A program made the position numbers and the translations under genes. From positions 1 through 64,000 of the forward strand of contig JANQGX010000088.1 in the NCBI GenBank assembly GCA_028282885.1: a DNA stretch of 64,000 nt. The letters run 5' to 3'. The stretch is from SAR324 cluster bacterium (GTDB lineage: Bacteria; SAR324; XYD2-FULL-50-16). Below, piece by piece: positions 43,505-52,049 of the stretch (the stretch's first letter is position 1; each line of letters begins with the position of its first letter). Under the pieces are notes generated by a model that did no database searches, was not told the DNA's origin, and worked only from the letters and a program-made list of their open reading frames with translations.

Positions 43505-44029
43505 TCAGGCGTTCTCCAATTCGGATCTGGTAAAAAGCGAAAACATCTGCAACCCCATCGCTTCCAGGTTCTTCCCACCATCTTCTTCCCTGTCGATAAC
43601 ACAATATACTCTTTCCACATTTGCGCCAAGATTTCTTAAGGCTGTAACCGCATCCATTACGGCTCCTCCCGAAGTGATGACATCTTCTATGATGATCAGC
43701 GACGCAGACTGTATATCCCCTCCTTCTGCCAGTTTGCAAGTGCCATAGGTTTTCGCTTTCTTCCGTACGAAAAGAATTGGTTTATCCAACTCCAGCGAAA
43801 GGGCCGTTGCAATTGGAATCCCTCCCATCTCCAATCCTGCCAGAAAATCGAACTCATTGGGAATCAATCGAGCCAGATGCAAGGCAATCTGCTTGAGAAT
43901 AACCGGATCGGATTCGAAGAGATACTTGTCGAAATACTCTTTCGCCGCTCTGCCTGATCTGAGTTTGAACTCTCCCTTCAGATTGGAAATCCGGTAGATT
44001 TCTTGCGCCAGCTCTGTCTTGCTCATCAT
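43505..44029 (-). CDS. pyrE: Orotate phosphoribosyltransferase-like protein
   Basis: A 174-residue type I phosphoribosyltransferase. The start at 44029 has GAGGA six bases upstream; the upstream ATG overlaps that site. The PRPP loop is LIIIEDVITSGGAVMDAV, and the earlier DFLAGLEMGGIPIATALS and FVRKKAKTYGTCKLAEGG segments match the orotate PRTase active site (the mobile loop Lys residues among them). It would convert orotate and PRPP to OMP in pyrimidine synthesis. It is shorter than the common enzyme of about 210 residues and sits among accessory genes rather than other pyr genes, so it may be a second copy or act on a related base. Confidence 0.8.
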   Translation of the reverse strand: MMSKTELAQEIYRISNLKGEFKLRSGRAAKEYFDKYLFESDPVILKQIALHLARLIPNEFDFLAGLEMGGIPIATALSLELDKPILFVRKKAKTYGTCKLAEGGDIQSASLIIIEDVITSGGAVMDAVTALRNLGANVERVYCVIDREEDGGKNLEAMGLQMFSLFTRSELENA

Positions 44030-44224
44030 GGGCATTCCTCATTTTTCTTGGATTCTGCAGGTAAATGACGATACTCAATCACTAAGATCGACATGGTTGG
44101 TTCTTTCAATCTTTTCCTTTTCAAACAGAGATGGCCAATCGCTGTCGGGTTTCGGAATGACAATTGGAAACAATCGACCTAACGCTTCTCTGGAAAGCTT
44201 ATGCAGATCCCCGGTCATGAATTT

Positions 44225-44728
44225 TCACCTGTCATGATCACCAAGAAAAAGCCCCATGACATTGTTGGAGCGGTTGAAGCCGATCTTCTCATAAATAGGT
44301 CTCCCAGCCTCGCTGGTATGAAGAAATATGCGATTGATGCCCTCCGACCTGCAGCATTCCATGGCTTTCTTCACAATCATTTCTGCCAGACCGCGGCTTC
44401 GGGACCTGGACTCGGTATAAACGCTGTGCAGATAGGCCACCCTGTTACAGGAATCGGCGGGAACCGGAATGAGAGATGCAATAGAAATGGCCCCACTGGC
44501 CAGGGCGGTACCATTTTCCCGGACAATCCATGCTTTGCAGGTTCCATTGAGAAGATCCGTTTTCAATTTTCGACCATAGGCATCATCCATCTCACCCAGT
44601 TTCTGCCAATCCAGCCCCATTTTACGAATAGTCCAGATCTCTTCAAACATCAACCGGTTGTGAGAAACCAGAATCGGAATATCTTTCAGGGAGGCAGCGG
44701 TGATCAATAGCTGTTCAGGTTTGTTCAT
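44225..44728 (-). CDS. GNAT-family N-acetyltransferase
   Basis: A 167-residue acetyltransferase. The acetyl-CoA loop is RSRGLAEMIVKKAMECC (RxxGxA form) after the strand VAYLHSVYTES, and the C-terminal motif NRIFLHTSEAGRPIYEKIGF is typical of GNATs. Residues 90-110 include an extra strand, GAISIASLIPVPADSCN. The substrate is unknown; GNATs acetylate small molecules or protein amines. It is the first of seven intact GNATs in this unidirectional island. No obvious ribosome site. Confidence 0.82.
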   Translation of the reverse strand: MNKPEQLLITAASLKDIPILVSHNRLMFEEIWTIRKMGLDWQKLGEMDDAYGRKLKTDLLNGTCKAWIVRENGTALASGAISIASLIPVPADSCNRVAYLHSVYTESRSRSRGLAEMIVKKAMECCRSEGINRIFLHTSEAGRPIYEKIGFNRSNNVMGLFLGDHDR

Positions 44729-44854
44729 TATTTGATCTTAATAAATCGCTTACTTTTTGTGTTGTCATTTGCCATGTTTATGGTGCCATAAACCGTTTTG
44801 CGTTTTCAGCAAAAAATCCGGCTTCCTTACCATGCTCGTTAGAACTGCCGGTGA

Positions 44855-45361
44855 TTAAAGATGCTGGTGTGACAAAATCATTTGATAATCGGAGATTTGA
44901 TAACGGTTTTTCCGGTAGAATGAGAGAGCGGACTCATTTGCCCGATTCACGAACAGATCGACTCCCGCAACATCCTTGTCCCGCAGCCAGTCGTGTGCAA
45001 CTTTGATCAGCTTGCTCCCAAGATCTTTTCCCCGTTGGTCTTCATCGATCCAGATCCAGTTCAATCGCCCCGACTTCAACCTGGTAAACTCACTTGCTTT
45101 AATCGCAGCATGTACAATCCCTACCGGCTTTTCATCATCCCTCAAGACTCTCACAAGCTCGGTTTCATTCTGATCCGCCTTAAACAGATCATCACAGGAT
45201 CGCTCAACCAGATTATTTGCCCTGATATGTTGTTCCATCTCCACCCGGTTCCAGTTCAAGCGATAATGTGAACTCCACCAACCAATGTGTTCGAGGATAA
45301 AAGGGAACAACCACCCTTCAACAACAGGTCTGTCGGAAGTTTGAATCTTATCTACTCTCAT
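44855..45361 (-). CDS. GNAT-family N-acetyltransferase
   Basis: A 168-residue acetyltransferase with the core strand LNWIWIDEDQ and CoA loop QRGKDLGSKLIKVAHDW; the usual second Gly of the loop is Asp, a tolerated variant. The end reads VDLFVNRANESALSFYRKNR, the typical alpha4-beta7 region. A Trp-rich N-terminal segment (LEHIGWWSSHYRLNWNR) precedes the core. Substrate unknown. Close spacing to other GNAT genes and identical orientation suggest the array grew by acquisition rather than by recent duplication, since the proteins are not close paralogues. Confidence 0.82.
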   Translation of the reverse strand: MRVDKIQTSDRPVVEGWLFPFILEHIGWWSSHYRLNWNRVEMEQHIRANNLVERSCDDLFKADQNETELVRVLRDDEKPVGIVHAAIKASEFTRLKSGRLNWIWIDEDQRGKDLGSKLIKVAHDWLRDKDVAGVDLFVNRANESALSFYRKNRYQISDYQMILSHQHL

Positions 45362-45526
45362 AAATCAACTGACGGGCAATGATTGGTAGTTAGAAGCAAT
45401 GGGGGGCAATTCTGGTACAATGCTGATGGTGTTTTTTCAAAGCCGTTCTCTCTTCATTGGATACCTGTCTGCATTATGAAACAGCCACGGAAAATTGTCA
45501 TTCGCAAATAGATGAAAACGGACCGA

Positions 45527-46039
45527 TTATGATTTGTATCGTTTCGACCGCGAGTTAGCTGAAATGGGGGATAAATGGACCTGTCTGCGCTCCAGACTTT
45601 CCGCTGGCCAGAGCTCTTCCAGATCGTAATACTCCGGGACAGAGGGGATTTCAGTAGATAGCCTGATCCAGGGTTGCTTTGAATTGGTGTAGATGTGAAT
45701 ATCCGGGGGAAGTGCATCCGGGTTATCCAGGGTGCCAACCCTGACGAAATGTACCGTTTCTCCCGCTCCGGCATAATTACTCCACACCGCAATCTTGCAC
45801 TCCGGACAGCGCCAGATTTTCTGCCCTTTGCCACTTTCCGATGGTGTGTTCACCATCTCCGGGATACCGCTTAGCAATTCCACACGGTCGGCTTCATAAA
45901 TAGCATTCAACGCAAATGCGGCGCCAGTCTCCCGCTGGCACCAACGGCAATGGCAACAGTGGACAAACATCGGCATGGACTTAAGCAGATAACGTATTGT
46001 TCCGCAGGTACACCCGCCTTTTAATTGAATTTCTTCCAT
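45527..46039 (-). CDS. GFA-family (CENP-V/GFA domain) zinc protein
   Basis: A 170-residue protein of the glutathione-dependent formaldehyde-activating (GFA) family. The start at 46039 gives MEEIQLKGGCTCG; a seven-codon longer frame is possible. Zinc ligands are visible as GGCTCGTIRY, HCCHCRWCQRETGAAF and WRCPECKIAVWS, the full GFA pattern. Family members are small zinc enzymes or binding proteins, some handling formaldehyde or glutathione adducts, most without a known substrate. Nearby genes give no metabolic clue. Confidence 0.85.
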   Translation of the reverse strand: MEEIQLKGGCTCGTIRYLLKSMPMFVHCCHCRWCQRETGAAFALNAIYEADRVELLSGIPEMVNTPSESGKGQKIWRCPECKIAVWSNYAGAGETVHFVRVGTLDNPDALPPDIHIYTNSKQPWIRLSTEIPSVPEYYDLEELWPAESLERRQVHLSPISANSRSKRYKS

Positions 46040-46192
46040 AATGAATAGAATAAACAGCACCAGGCCAAATACAATTTCAGGCCAGGACTCGTGCGGTTTG
46101 GAATTGAATTAAATACCAGAATCTACAAATGCGTTAGGAAGTTGAGTCCGATGAAAAACTCTCTTTCTTCAACCCACCTGAACGGCACCTAT

Positions 46193-46456
46193 CTATTTCT
46201 TCCCCCTGAGTGATCCCGGCGGTTCGCCGGTAAACCAGCAAATGACGAGTAGAGTAATGGTTAACACAACCGTTGAAATGGCAAACACAAGGGGATTCTT
46301 CTCAGGAGGAAAGAGATAGGCGTTGAAAACCATCAATCCAATATAACCGAGCAAAACCACCCATCCCTGCCAAACCAGCGGCAACCCCCAGCCCCAGCCT
46401 CGTTTTTTGGCTGCAAACCAATATCTCTTTTTTTCGTGATTTGACATTTCTCCCAT
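46193..46456 (-). CDS. Small conserved membrane protein
   Basis: An 87-residue protein (84 if the second Met is used, which has GGGAGAA in front). The N-terminus KKRYWFAAKKRGWGWGLPLV and QGWVVLLGYIGLMVFNAYLF resembles a small inner-membrane family common in proteobacteria, with two helices (about 28-48 and 55-75) and a short basic tail. Function unknown. It lies 71 bases downstream of the HXXEE gene in the same direction. Confidence 0.7.
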   Translation of the reverse strand: MGEMSNHEKKRYWFAAKKRGWGWGLPLVWQGWVVLLGYIGLMVFNAYLFPPEKNPLVFAISTVVLTITLLVICWFTGEPPGSLRGKK

Positions 46457-46527
46457 CAGTTAAGATTTTGAGACAAGGAGATACTAAACCCGGACGCTCG
46501 AAAAATGGATATGTATCCCATTGTTTT

Positions 46528-47004
46528 TCACAGGTACCGTCCCATGGCAAACAGTAATGGAATCGAAGCCATAAGTCCAGCGACAACAATGACGGCCGAG
46601 ATCACATATTTTTTGCGGGAAACATACGCTTCCCGAAATGCACTACGAATCAGAAAGAATGTCACCGGAAGATTTAATAACAGGGCTGTTGCCAATCCGG
46701 GAGCATAAGATCCCGTTACCAGTGTTCCTGCCAGGTGAGGAAAGAACACATTTAGAAGCATGGCTGTGGCATAGCCGGTTAAAAAATAAGCTCCCAAGCT
46801 TTCCCTGCCCTGTTTATAGCTCATAAATGCAGCCAGATAGGCGAGAAAAGTCAGGACAATTACAGCGAATCGGAATTCGACGGCTCCAACCGGGGCATGC
46901 CAAGAACCTACGTTTTGGGACCATTGCGGCAACCAGATCGCCTCCTCCAGATTATGAGCCGTAACTGCCAGCGGGAAGAACCATTGGATTTGTTTGAACT
47001 GCAT
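46528..47004 (-). CDS. HXXEE domain-containing membrane protein
   Basis: A 158-residue integral membrane protein with about five helices. The family signature appears as VTAHNLEEAIWLP near the N-terminus, where the His and two Glu could form a metal or catalytic site inside the membrane. The remainder, including the Ala/Leu-rich helix near TGYATAMLLNVFFPHLAGTL, fits the family length. No function is established for HXXEE proteins. It starts 17 bases after the stop of the P-loop gene, so the two may be co-transcribed. Confidence 0.8.
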   Translation of the reverse strand: MQFKQIQWFFPLAVTAHNLEEAIWLPQWSQNVGSWHAPVGAVEFRFAVIVLTFLAYLAAFMSYKQGRESLGAYFLTGYATAMLLNVFFPHLAGTLVTGSYAPGLATALLLNLPVTFFLIRSAFREAYVSRKKYVISAVIVVAGLMASIPLLFAMGRYL

Positions 47005-47021
47005 GATAGTGCCTCGGGTAT

Positions 47022-47504
47022 CTAAGGAATTGTTATCTCCCTGAAAGCTTCAAGGATTTCGTTATCCGTTGCCGGACCATTGTTATTGATTTCAAGCGAC
47101 CAGTCAAAGCTGACATCAGCCGCAATCGTATTGTATTTACGAATTTGGTCACTTGAAACGGAAATATGATTGTCCCGGTTTCGCGTTCTTACCCGCTCAA
47201 GACAAATGCCCGGATCGCAATACACCCGGATCATTTTTATGCTGTATTTGGCCTGTAGATTTATCCAATATCGTGAAAAGGCATCTCCGGCTCCCAGGTG
47301 CTCCACTATGAGTCTGTCGCACTCCAGAAACTCCTCGTCAATTGCGGACTCCACCTTCTGCCATCCGTCCTCACCGGGATTGAGACTCAACCAGATTTTT
47401 TCCACCGGCAGGAACCTGGTATCAGTCTCTCGTGCCAATAGTTTGCCGATATAGGTTTTCCCTGCACCTTTTGGACCGATCAGCATATAAAGGATTTTAT
47501 TCAT
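47022..47504 (-). CDS. P-loop kinase-like protein
   Basis: A 160-residue protein with Walker A GPKGAGKTYIGKLLA at residues 8-22 and the overall layout of shikimate-/adenylylsulfate-kinase-like P-loop enzymes: a short second strand IVEHLGAGDAF and a lid-like ICLERVRTRNRDNH. It probably phosphorylates a small molecule, but the substrate-binding region matches no family I know. The start ATG overlaps the stop of the GNAT gene upstream (ATGA, 47501-47504), so translation of the two is coupled; they may act on the same substrate. Confidence 0.72.
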   Translation of the reverse strand: MNKILYMLIGPKGAGKTYIGKLLARETDTRFLPVEKIWLSLNPGEDGWQKVESAIDEEFLECDRLIVEHLGAGDAFSRYWINLQAKYSIKMIRVYCDPGICLERVRTRNRDNHISVSSDQIRKYNTIAADVSFDWSLEINNNGPATDNEILEAFREITIP

Positions 47505-47920
47505 CCCTGGTTCTCAGCCTCCCTCCGCAGCAAAAGAGATGTTCTGGTTTTGAATCCCATGGGTTCGTAAAAAGATACCAACGGCTCCGGACAGTATAAT
47601 TCAATATGTGAAACCCGGGCCAGCGTCGGGTGGTTGAAAACCGTATCCATAATAAAATGTCCCAGCCCCTTGCTTCTGTACCCGGGATCAACAATGACAT
47701 CAAAAACAAAGGCTTTGTAAACACAGTCTGAAATCACCCTGGCAAAACCTACCAATTCGCCGGATTCCGGATCACAAAAACCAAAAACAAAATCGGTTTT
47801 GGATAGCATCACACGAACATCCTCCAGAGTACGGCCCTTGGTGAACCACTCGTTCTGGTAAAGAAGGTGCAATTTTTGTATTTGTGACTCATCCAGCTTT
47901 TCTGTTATCAAAATATTCAT
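47501..47920 (-). CDS. GNAT-family N-acetyltransferase, coupled to P-loop gene
   Basis: A 139-residue compact GNAT. The core shows GELVGFARVISDCVYKAFVF, the CoA loop DPGYRSKGLGHFIMDTVF and the end LVSFYEPMGFKTR. It resembles the short acetyltransferases that modify small amines or antibiotics, although no specific substrate can be named. The four-base overlap with the P-loop kinase-like gene is the tightest link in the island and argues for a two-gene functional unit. Confidence 0.83.
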   Translation of the reverse strand: MNILITEKLDESQIQKLHLLYQNEWFTKGRTLEDVRVMLSKTDFVFGFCDPESGELVGFARVISDCVYKAFVFDVIVDPGYRSKGLGHFIMDTVFNHPTLARVSHIELYCPEPLVSFYEPMGFKTRTSLLLRREAENQG

Positions 47921-48093
47921 ATGTTAACCTCGGTGATTATTTTGCAGGTATTTTTATTATTACAGGCATAAAGATAGACCTGTCCCGATTCCACTTGCAT
48001 TGTTCTCAGTCCCGTACCCCTGAACCCGACCTGTTAGTGAGAAAACTCAACACCATTCGTGAGAAAGAGAGAACAAGATGCCAACCCGACGAC

Positions 48094-48576
48094 TCAGAAG
48101 TCCATGATATATTTCTGCTCGGTCAAATCTACGCCCCAGATGTGTTGCGATTTTTCCTCCGCCAGGGTGAAGCCTGCGTCCAGGTAGAGGTGTTTTGCAC
48201 TCTCCAAATGCTCCACAGTCCATAGGAACAGGGATTGAAACCCGCTGGTTTCGGCAAAACCGATTGCCAGTGAAAGTAGAATCCTTCCTAGGCCTTTTCC
48301 ACGTATGCTCGGATGAATTATGAACCAGCGAAGCTGTGCCTCGGTTTCGCTGCCTTTGCAAATTGCTATCGATCCGGCGACTTTGCCTTCATCTTCCACG
48401 ATCCAGATTTTTTCCCTGGGATCATTCCTCAGCACGAATTCCGAAAGAGGAACTGCAACATATGCTTCAAATGTATGATCAAAACCATACTCCCGGGCAT
48501 AGAGTTCACCATGCATCAGGATGATGCTGCCGGTATCGCCCGGCTCGATTGATTCCCTGATCAAGGCTTCAGACAT
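48094..48576 (-). CDS. GNAT-family N-acetyltransferase
   Basis: A 160-residue acetyltransferase. I start it at ATG 48576 (SEALIRESIEPGDTGSI), since the longer frame uses a TTG inside the spacer. The N-terminal HGELYAREYGFDHTFEAYVA is typical of the GNAT domain found alone or fused to MarR proteins. The CoA loop is HPSIRGKGLGRILLSLAIGF and the end ESAKHLYLDAGFTLAEE. The fold is complete. Substrate unknown. The next GNAT gene upstream ends 62 bases away. Confidence 0.83.
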   Translation of the reverse strand: MSEALIRESIEPGDTGSIILMHGELYAREYGFDHTFEAYVAVPLSEFVLRNDPREKIWIVEDEGKVAGSIAICKGSETEAQLRWFIIHPSIRGKGLGRILLSLAIGFAETSGFQSLFLWTVEHLESAKHLYLDAGFTLAEEKSQHIWGVDLTEQKYIMDF

Positions 48577-48638
48577 GATTTTCGATTTAAAGAGTTTGAG
48601 ATTGGCTACCTCGCTCCGTAAACAGCGGTGGAGCCCTG

Positions 48639-49160
48639 TCAACTATTGAACTGCAAATCCTTCCCATAAAGGCTGATTTCCGCATCATCATCCGGAATCA
48701 CGATGTGTCGCTGGAAAACGAATCCCATTTTTTCCAAAACCCGTATTGAATGGTCATTATCCGACTGTACAATAGCTTCGATGCGGGACAATCGATGATT
48801 GTTCTTTCCATATTCTATAACCGCAGCGGCAGATTCAGTGGCATAACCCTTCCCGCGAAACTCGGGCAATAATCCGAAACCCACATCAACATGATCCAGA
48901 TAGTCTCGTTTCAACAGACCGCACATCCCTATGGGAGTCTTGGTCTGTTTTAGGGTGGTCAGGAAAAGGCCAAACCCGTTTTTTTCGTAACTGTCAACCG
49001 GTCCGTTCAGAATATATTTACGAGCGTCGTCCAGATTTCTCACTCCCCTGTCACCGATATATTGAATCCAGGTGGCATCATTCAGAAGCTCAAGCACAAA
49101 GGGAGCATCATCAGTTGTTAACCTGGCGAGGGCTAGCCTTTCAGTCTGCAATATCATCAC
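48639..49160 (-). CDS. RimJ/RimL-type GNAT acetyltransferase
   Basis: A 173-residue GNAT of the RimJ/RimL group, which acetylates protein N-termini or small molecules. The start is GTG or the next ATG, both behind GAGGAG. It opens MILQTERLALARLTTDDAPF, the usual RimL beginning. The core strand is HVDVGFGLLPEFRGKGYATE and the end is SIRVLEKMGFVFQRH. The length is normal. It is one of seven GNATs here and the only clear RimL type. Confidence 0.85.
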   Translation of the reverse strand: MMILQTERLALARLTTDDAPFVLELLNDATWIQYIGDRGVRNLDDARKYILNGPVDSYEKNGFGLFLTTLKQTKTPIGMCGLLKRDYLDHVDVGFGLLPEFRGKGYATESAAAVIEYGKNNHRLSRIEAIVQSDNDHSIRVLEKMGFVFQRHIVIPDDDAEISLYGKDLQFNS

Positions 49161-49374
49161 GATTGACTCCTCTTGTTTCGAAAAACAGCAAGTAAAAATT
49201 CCGATTTAGCTGGGTATGCCTGGGCCGAACGAACCGGTTGGTAACCAAAAAATCTCAGCAGGAAGGTGAGATGCTAGCGTCGCAAATTCGGCCATGGTTG
49301 TTCGCTCACTCTCTTCTTGCAGAGGGAATAACAGTAAACGCGACCAATGACCTTTCCCGAACATGTCTGCGGAT

Positions 49375-49851
49375 CTATCGCGAAAGATGTAGTTTCATCC
49401 CTTCATGGGTAGCTTTAAACCCCAGGGACTCATAGAATTTGATAGCATCCGGCCTCTGTTTATCGGTTGTTAATTGAAACAGATGGCAGCCTCTTTCATT
49501 TGCCCGATTGATACCCCACTCAAACAACTGCTTTCCAACACCTTGGGATCTGAACTGCTTATTGACTCGGACGCCTTCCACTGTTGCCCGCCAACCGCCC
49601 TGATAGGTGAGGTAAGGAATAAAGGTTAGCTGCATGAATCCAACGATTGTCTCCCCGCTTTTCGCCACTATCAGCTCATTGTTGGGGTCCTTGTCAATCG
49701 CTTCAAACGCTTTCAGGTAAACTTCCGGCAAAGGCAACTCATAGTTCTCCCGTTTGGCCCCCAACGGATCATCCGCAAGCATCTGTACAAGGGTTGCGAT
49801 ATCATTCGCAGTTGCCTCTCGAAAATCCAACGGTTCAACGCTCATTTTCAC
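49375..49851 (-). CDS. GNAT-family N-acetyltransferase
   Basis: A 158-residue GNAT (or 156 from the ATG two codons in). It has the typical N-terminal REATANDIATLVQMLADDPL, the substrate-side GETIVGFMQLTFIPYLTYQG, CoA loop NKQFRSQGVGKQLFEWGINR and AIKFYESLGFKATHEGM. The pattern closely follows the widespread family of uncharacterised acetyltransferases with the LGAKRE insertion. Substrate unknown. Confidence 0.84.
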   Translation of the reverse strand: MKMSVEPLDFREATANDIATLVQMLADDPLGAKRENYELPLPEVYLKAFEAIDKDPNNELIVAKSGETIVGFMQLTFIPYLTYQGGWRATVEGVRVNKQFRSQGVGKQLFEWGINRANERGCHLFQLTTDKQRPDAIKFYESLGFKATHEGMKLHLSR

Positions 49852-49937
49852 TCTTTTGATTTTGGTTTGGCTGGTTTTATGACAAAGAATATCCTGAACA
49901 GTTTGAGTTAATTTTCAGATATGAACCGGTTGCCCGT

Positions 49938-50573
49938 TTATTGCTTCCGGGTAACAAAGGCGTTGAAAAAAATCTCGTCAGACCAATCCGTTTTTTTATA
50001 TGTGAGAAATCGGGTCGACTTTATAATCCTGAATCGATTACTCGACAATAGTTGTTTCAGATATTCAACTCCGTATTTGTACAATTTCACACCGGATTTT
50101 TCATTGGTTTCCTCCAGGCATGAAATGGAACTTTCAACAGCATCTATGGTGAATCCAAAGGTACCACCTTTTCGTACCAGCCTTGATGCCTCCCGAATGA
50201 TATCGGACAGATTGCCCAGCAGGTGAAAGATCCCAATGGCAATGGCATGATCAAAACTGGTATCTGCGAAGGGGTAGGGTTGTTGATCTGTCAAATCTAC
50301 CTGGAGTAACTCATCGGCTACTCCCTTTTCTGCACAGACCTCAAGCATTTTTGCCGATCCGTCGATGCCCACCACCCGGCATCCGGCTTTATGATAGCAG
50401 GCAGAACTCAATCCTGTACCAATACCGATATCCAATACTTTTTCATCCGGTTCAAGCAAGTGATAGGTCATGCCGAACACCACTTCAGGTGCAACCCATC
50501 CGTATTTGTCTGCAGACTGATCGTAATCCTTGGCAAAATTATCTGCCAGATCCCGGTTTTTTGATGAGTTCAT
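49938..50573 (-). CDS. SAM-dependent methyltransferase
   Basis: A 211-residue class I methyltransferase. Motif I is VLDIGIGTGLSSACYH, motif II VVGIDGSAKML, and FDHAIAIGIFHLLGN plus LVRKGGTFGF follow as motifs III-IV. An N-terminal KDYDQSADKYGWVAP segment is typical of the Methyltransf_11/25 group acting on small molecules. The target is not identifiable. It lies 17 bases from the Tam-like methyltransferase gene, so the two are likely on one transcript. Confidence 0.82.
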   Translation of the reverse strand: MNSSKNRDLADNFAKDYDQSADKYGWVAPEVVFGMTYHLLEPDEKVLDIGIGTGLSSACYHKAGCRVVGIDGSAKMLEVCAEKGVADELLQVDLTDQQPYPFADTSFDHAIAIGIFHLLGNLSDIIREASRLVRKGGTFGFTIDAVESSISCLEETNEKSGVKLYKYGVEYLKQLLSSNRFRIIKSTRFLTYKKTDWSDEIFFNAFVTRKQ

Positions 50574-50590
50574 TTTCTTTAGGTAAAAAA

Positions 50591-51364
50591 TTATTTGTAA
50601 CCGACAATAAACATGCGCTTGAAGGGGAGAATCACTTTTCCGTTGGTCTGCTTCGGGTATGCCGTTTTGATCCCCTTAAGGACACGCTCTTCAAATTCCT
50701 TTTGATCAGCTTCACTGTCCAGCCTGTCCAGATAAGGCTTAAGTCCGGTGCTTCGCATCATCTCGATAATCGCCTCATGATTCTCAAGAACATGCATATA
50801 ATCGGTTTGCCAGATATCAATCCGCGGAAAAAGCCGTGCAAGCTGATCGTAATAAAACACGTAATCATGAATGGTAAACAGGTTAACCACATCTCCGGTG
50901 CGGTCTTTCCAGCGTGCGTCATCGCCGGTTTTGCGAATGATCTTGCCCAGGGGCATATCCCAGAATTGCGGCATCTGGATGGCTAGCGCTCCTTTTTCCG
51001 ACACCCAATTGTGAAATCGAGCCAGGAGATTAGCGTGATTCGGGATCCATTGGATAACAGCATTGGAAAAAACCAGGTCAAACTCTTTGCCGGGACAATA
51101 GGTCGCGGCGTCGGCGACTTGCCATTCCTGGCGGGGATAATCTTGTGCAGCTTTGGCTATCATGGATTCAGAGTTGTCGATTCCACTGATGTTCGCCTCG
51201 GGCCAACGATTTGCCAGGACCTGCGTGCTATTACCGGGACCACAACCAACATCCAGTATCGATTTCGGGTTAATGTCGTCGATTCTGGAAATCAGGTCAA
51301 TGGAAGGTTGGGTTCGCTCTGAACGGAATTTCATGTATAACTCAGGATTCCAGTCACTCATCAT
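50591..51364 (-). CDS. tam: Trans-aconitate 2-methyltransferase-like enzyme
   Basis: A 257-residue methyltransferase matching Tam over its whole length. The opening WNPELYMKFRSERTQPSIDL, motif I ILDVGCGPGNSTQVLA, SNAVIQWIPNHANLL and the C-terminal LPFKRMFIVGYK are characteristic. Tam methylates trans-aconitate, an inhibitor of aconitase formed by spontaneous isomerisation. The start has AAGGAC close before ATGATG. A palindrome at 51466-51485 lies about 100 bases upstream and could regulate it. Confidence 0.85.
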   Translation of the reverse strand: MMSDWNPELYMKFRSERTQPSIDLISRIDDINPKSILDVGCGPGNSTQVLANRWPEANISGIDNSESMIAKAAQDYPRQEWQVADAATYCPGKEFDLVFSNAVIQWIPNHANLLARFHNWVSEKGALAIQMPQFWDMPLGKIIRKTGDDARWKDRTGDVVNLFTIHDYVFYYDQLARLFPRIDIWQTDYMHVLENHEAIIEMMRSTGLKPYLDRLDSEADQKEFEERVLKGIKTAYPKQTNGKVILPFKRMFIVGYK

Positions 51365-51782
51365 TTGTCCTTATTTAGCCGCGTGCTCATCTATCGGCAA
51401 TATCCGGGTTTATCGACATTTAACATGCTAAGCACCAGTGGGCCGGGGGTATATTAACGTCCTCCGTATTCACTATTGTGAATACTTCAAATTCGGTTTG
51501 CAAGTCGGATTCTCGGTTCCCGTTGTTGACAGAATCTCATTTTCGGATGAATCCCGCTGAACCAGGCCGATGAATCAAGACACCGGGCGAAACAAGCGCG
51601 GGTATAAAACCCTCGGCAGGGATTTTATCAATTTGATCGAACAGAAAGCGTTCACGGTTAGGAAAGCGGAGAACTAACCATGGATCCGGTCAAATATTTC
51701 TTTTTGCGAAAGCTCCGGATCGTCATTCGAACACTAAGGCTATTGGAGGTGCTTTATGGCAAGCATCGAATCACAACAAAAC
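51365..51782. other. Spacer, 418 bp
   Basis: Contains the palindrome at 51466-51485. A 35-codon frame from about 51568 to 51677 and a ribosome site with ATG at 51756 (GGAGG six bases upstream) are present on the plus strand. The latter runs antisense through the DksA-type gene, so it looks like the 5' stub of a gene whose body was replaced. Not accepted as genes. Confidence 0.4.
51466..51485. promoter_or_regulatory. 20-bp palindrome, possible operator
   Basis: GTATTCAC and GTGAATAC flank TATT; the arms match perfectly. It lies about 100 bases upstream of the Tam-like gene, in promoter range. Confidence 0.4.
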
Positions 51783-52049
51783 TCATTTCAATTGACTGTC
51801 TTTGCTGCCGCTTCGATTAAACAGGGTGAGCGCTTTTTGTTCTTTTTCCAATTCAGACTGGCAGGCAATGCACATTCGTACACCTGGAATCGCTATACGA
51901 CGGGCTTCCGGAATCTCCTCCTCACATTCTTCGCAATGCGTCCGGCTTTCCCCTTTGGGTAGGCGGCTCCGAGCCAGTTCCACACCGGACTCTATTGTAG
52001 CGTCTATTTGCTCCTGTACCGCCCCGTCCTTGGACCAACCAATGGCCAT
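51783..52049 (-). CDS. DksA/TraR-type C4 zinc-finger protein
   Basis: An 88-residue protein of the short DksA/TraR (YbiI-like) family. AAGGAG lies six bases before the ATG. The zinc finger is HCEECEEEIPEARR followed 10 residues later by MCIACQSELE, the four Cys intact. Short DksA homologues lack the full coiled coil but can still reach the RNA polymerase secondary channel, as TraR does. The N-terminal MAIGWSKDGAVQEQID resembles E. coli YbiI. The role here is unknown. Confidence 0.88.
   Translation of the reverse strand: MAIGWSKDGAVQEQIDATIESGVELARSRLPKGESRTHCEECEEEIPEARRIAIPGVRMCIACQSELEKEQKALTLFNRSGSKDSQLK

Noticed and set aside
44177-46140. GTTAG/CTAAC sequences in successive gaps as integron attC core sites
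   Set aside because: They are in mixed orientation, some miss the terminal consensus base, and no partner site forms the imperfect palindrome that attC needs.
51756-51962. Plus-strand frame with a good ribosome site opposite the DksA-type gene
   Set aside because: Almost all of it is antisense to an intact zinc-finger gene with its own strong ribosome site, and its protein has no family-like features.
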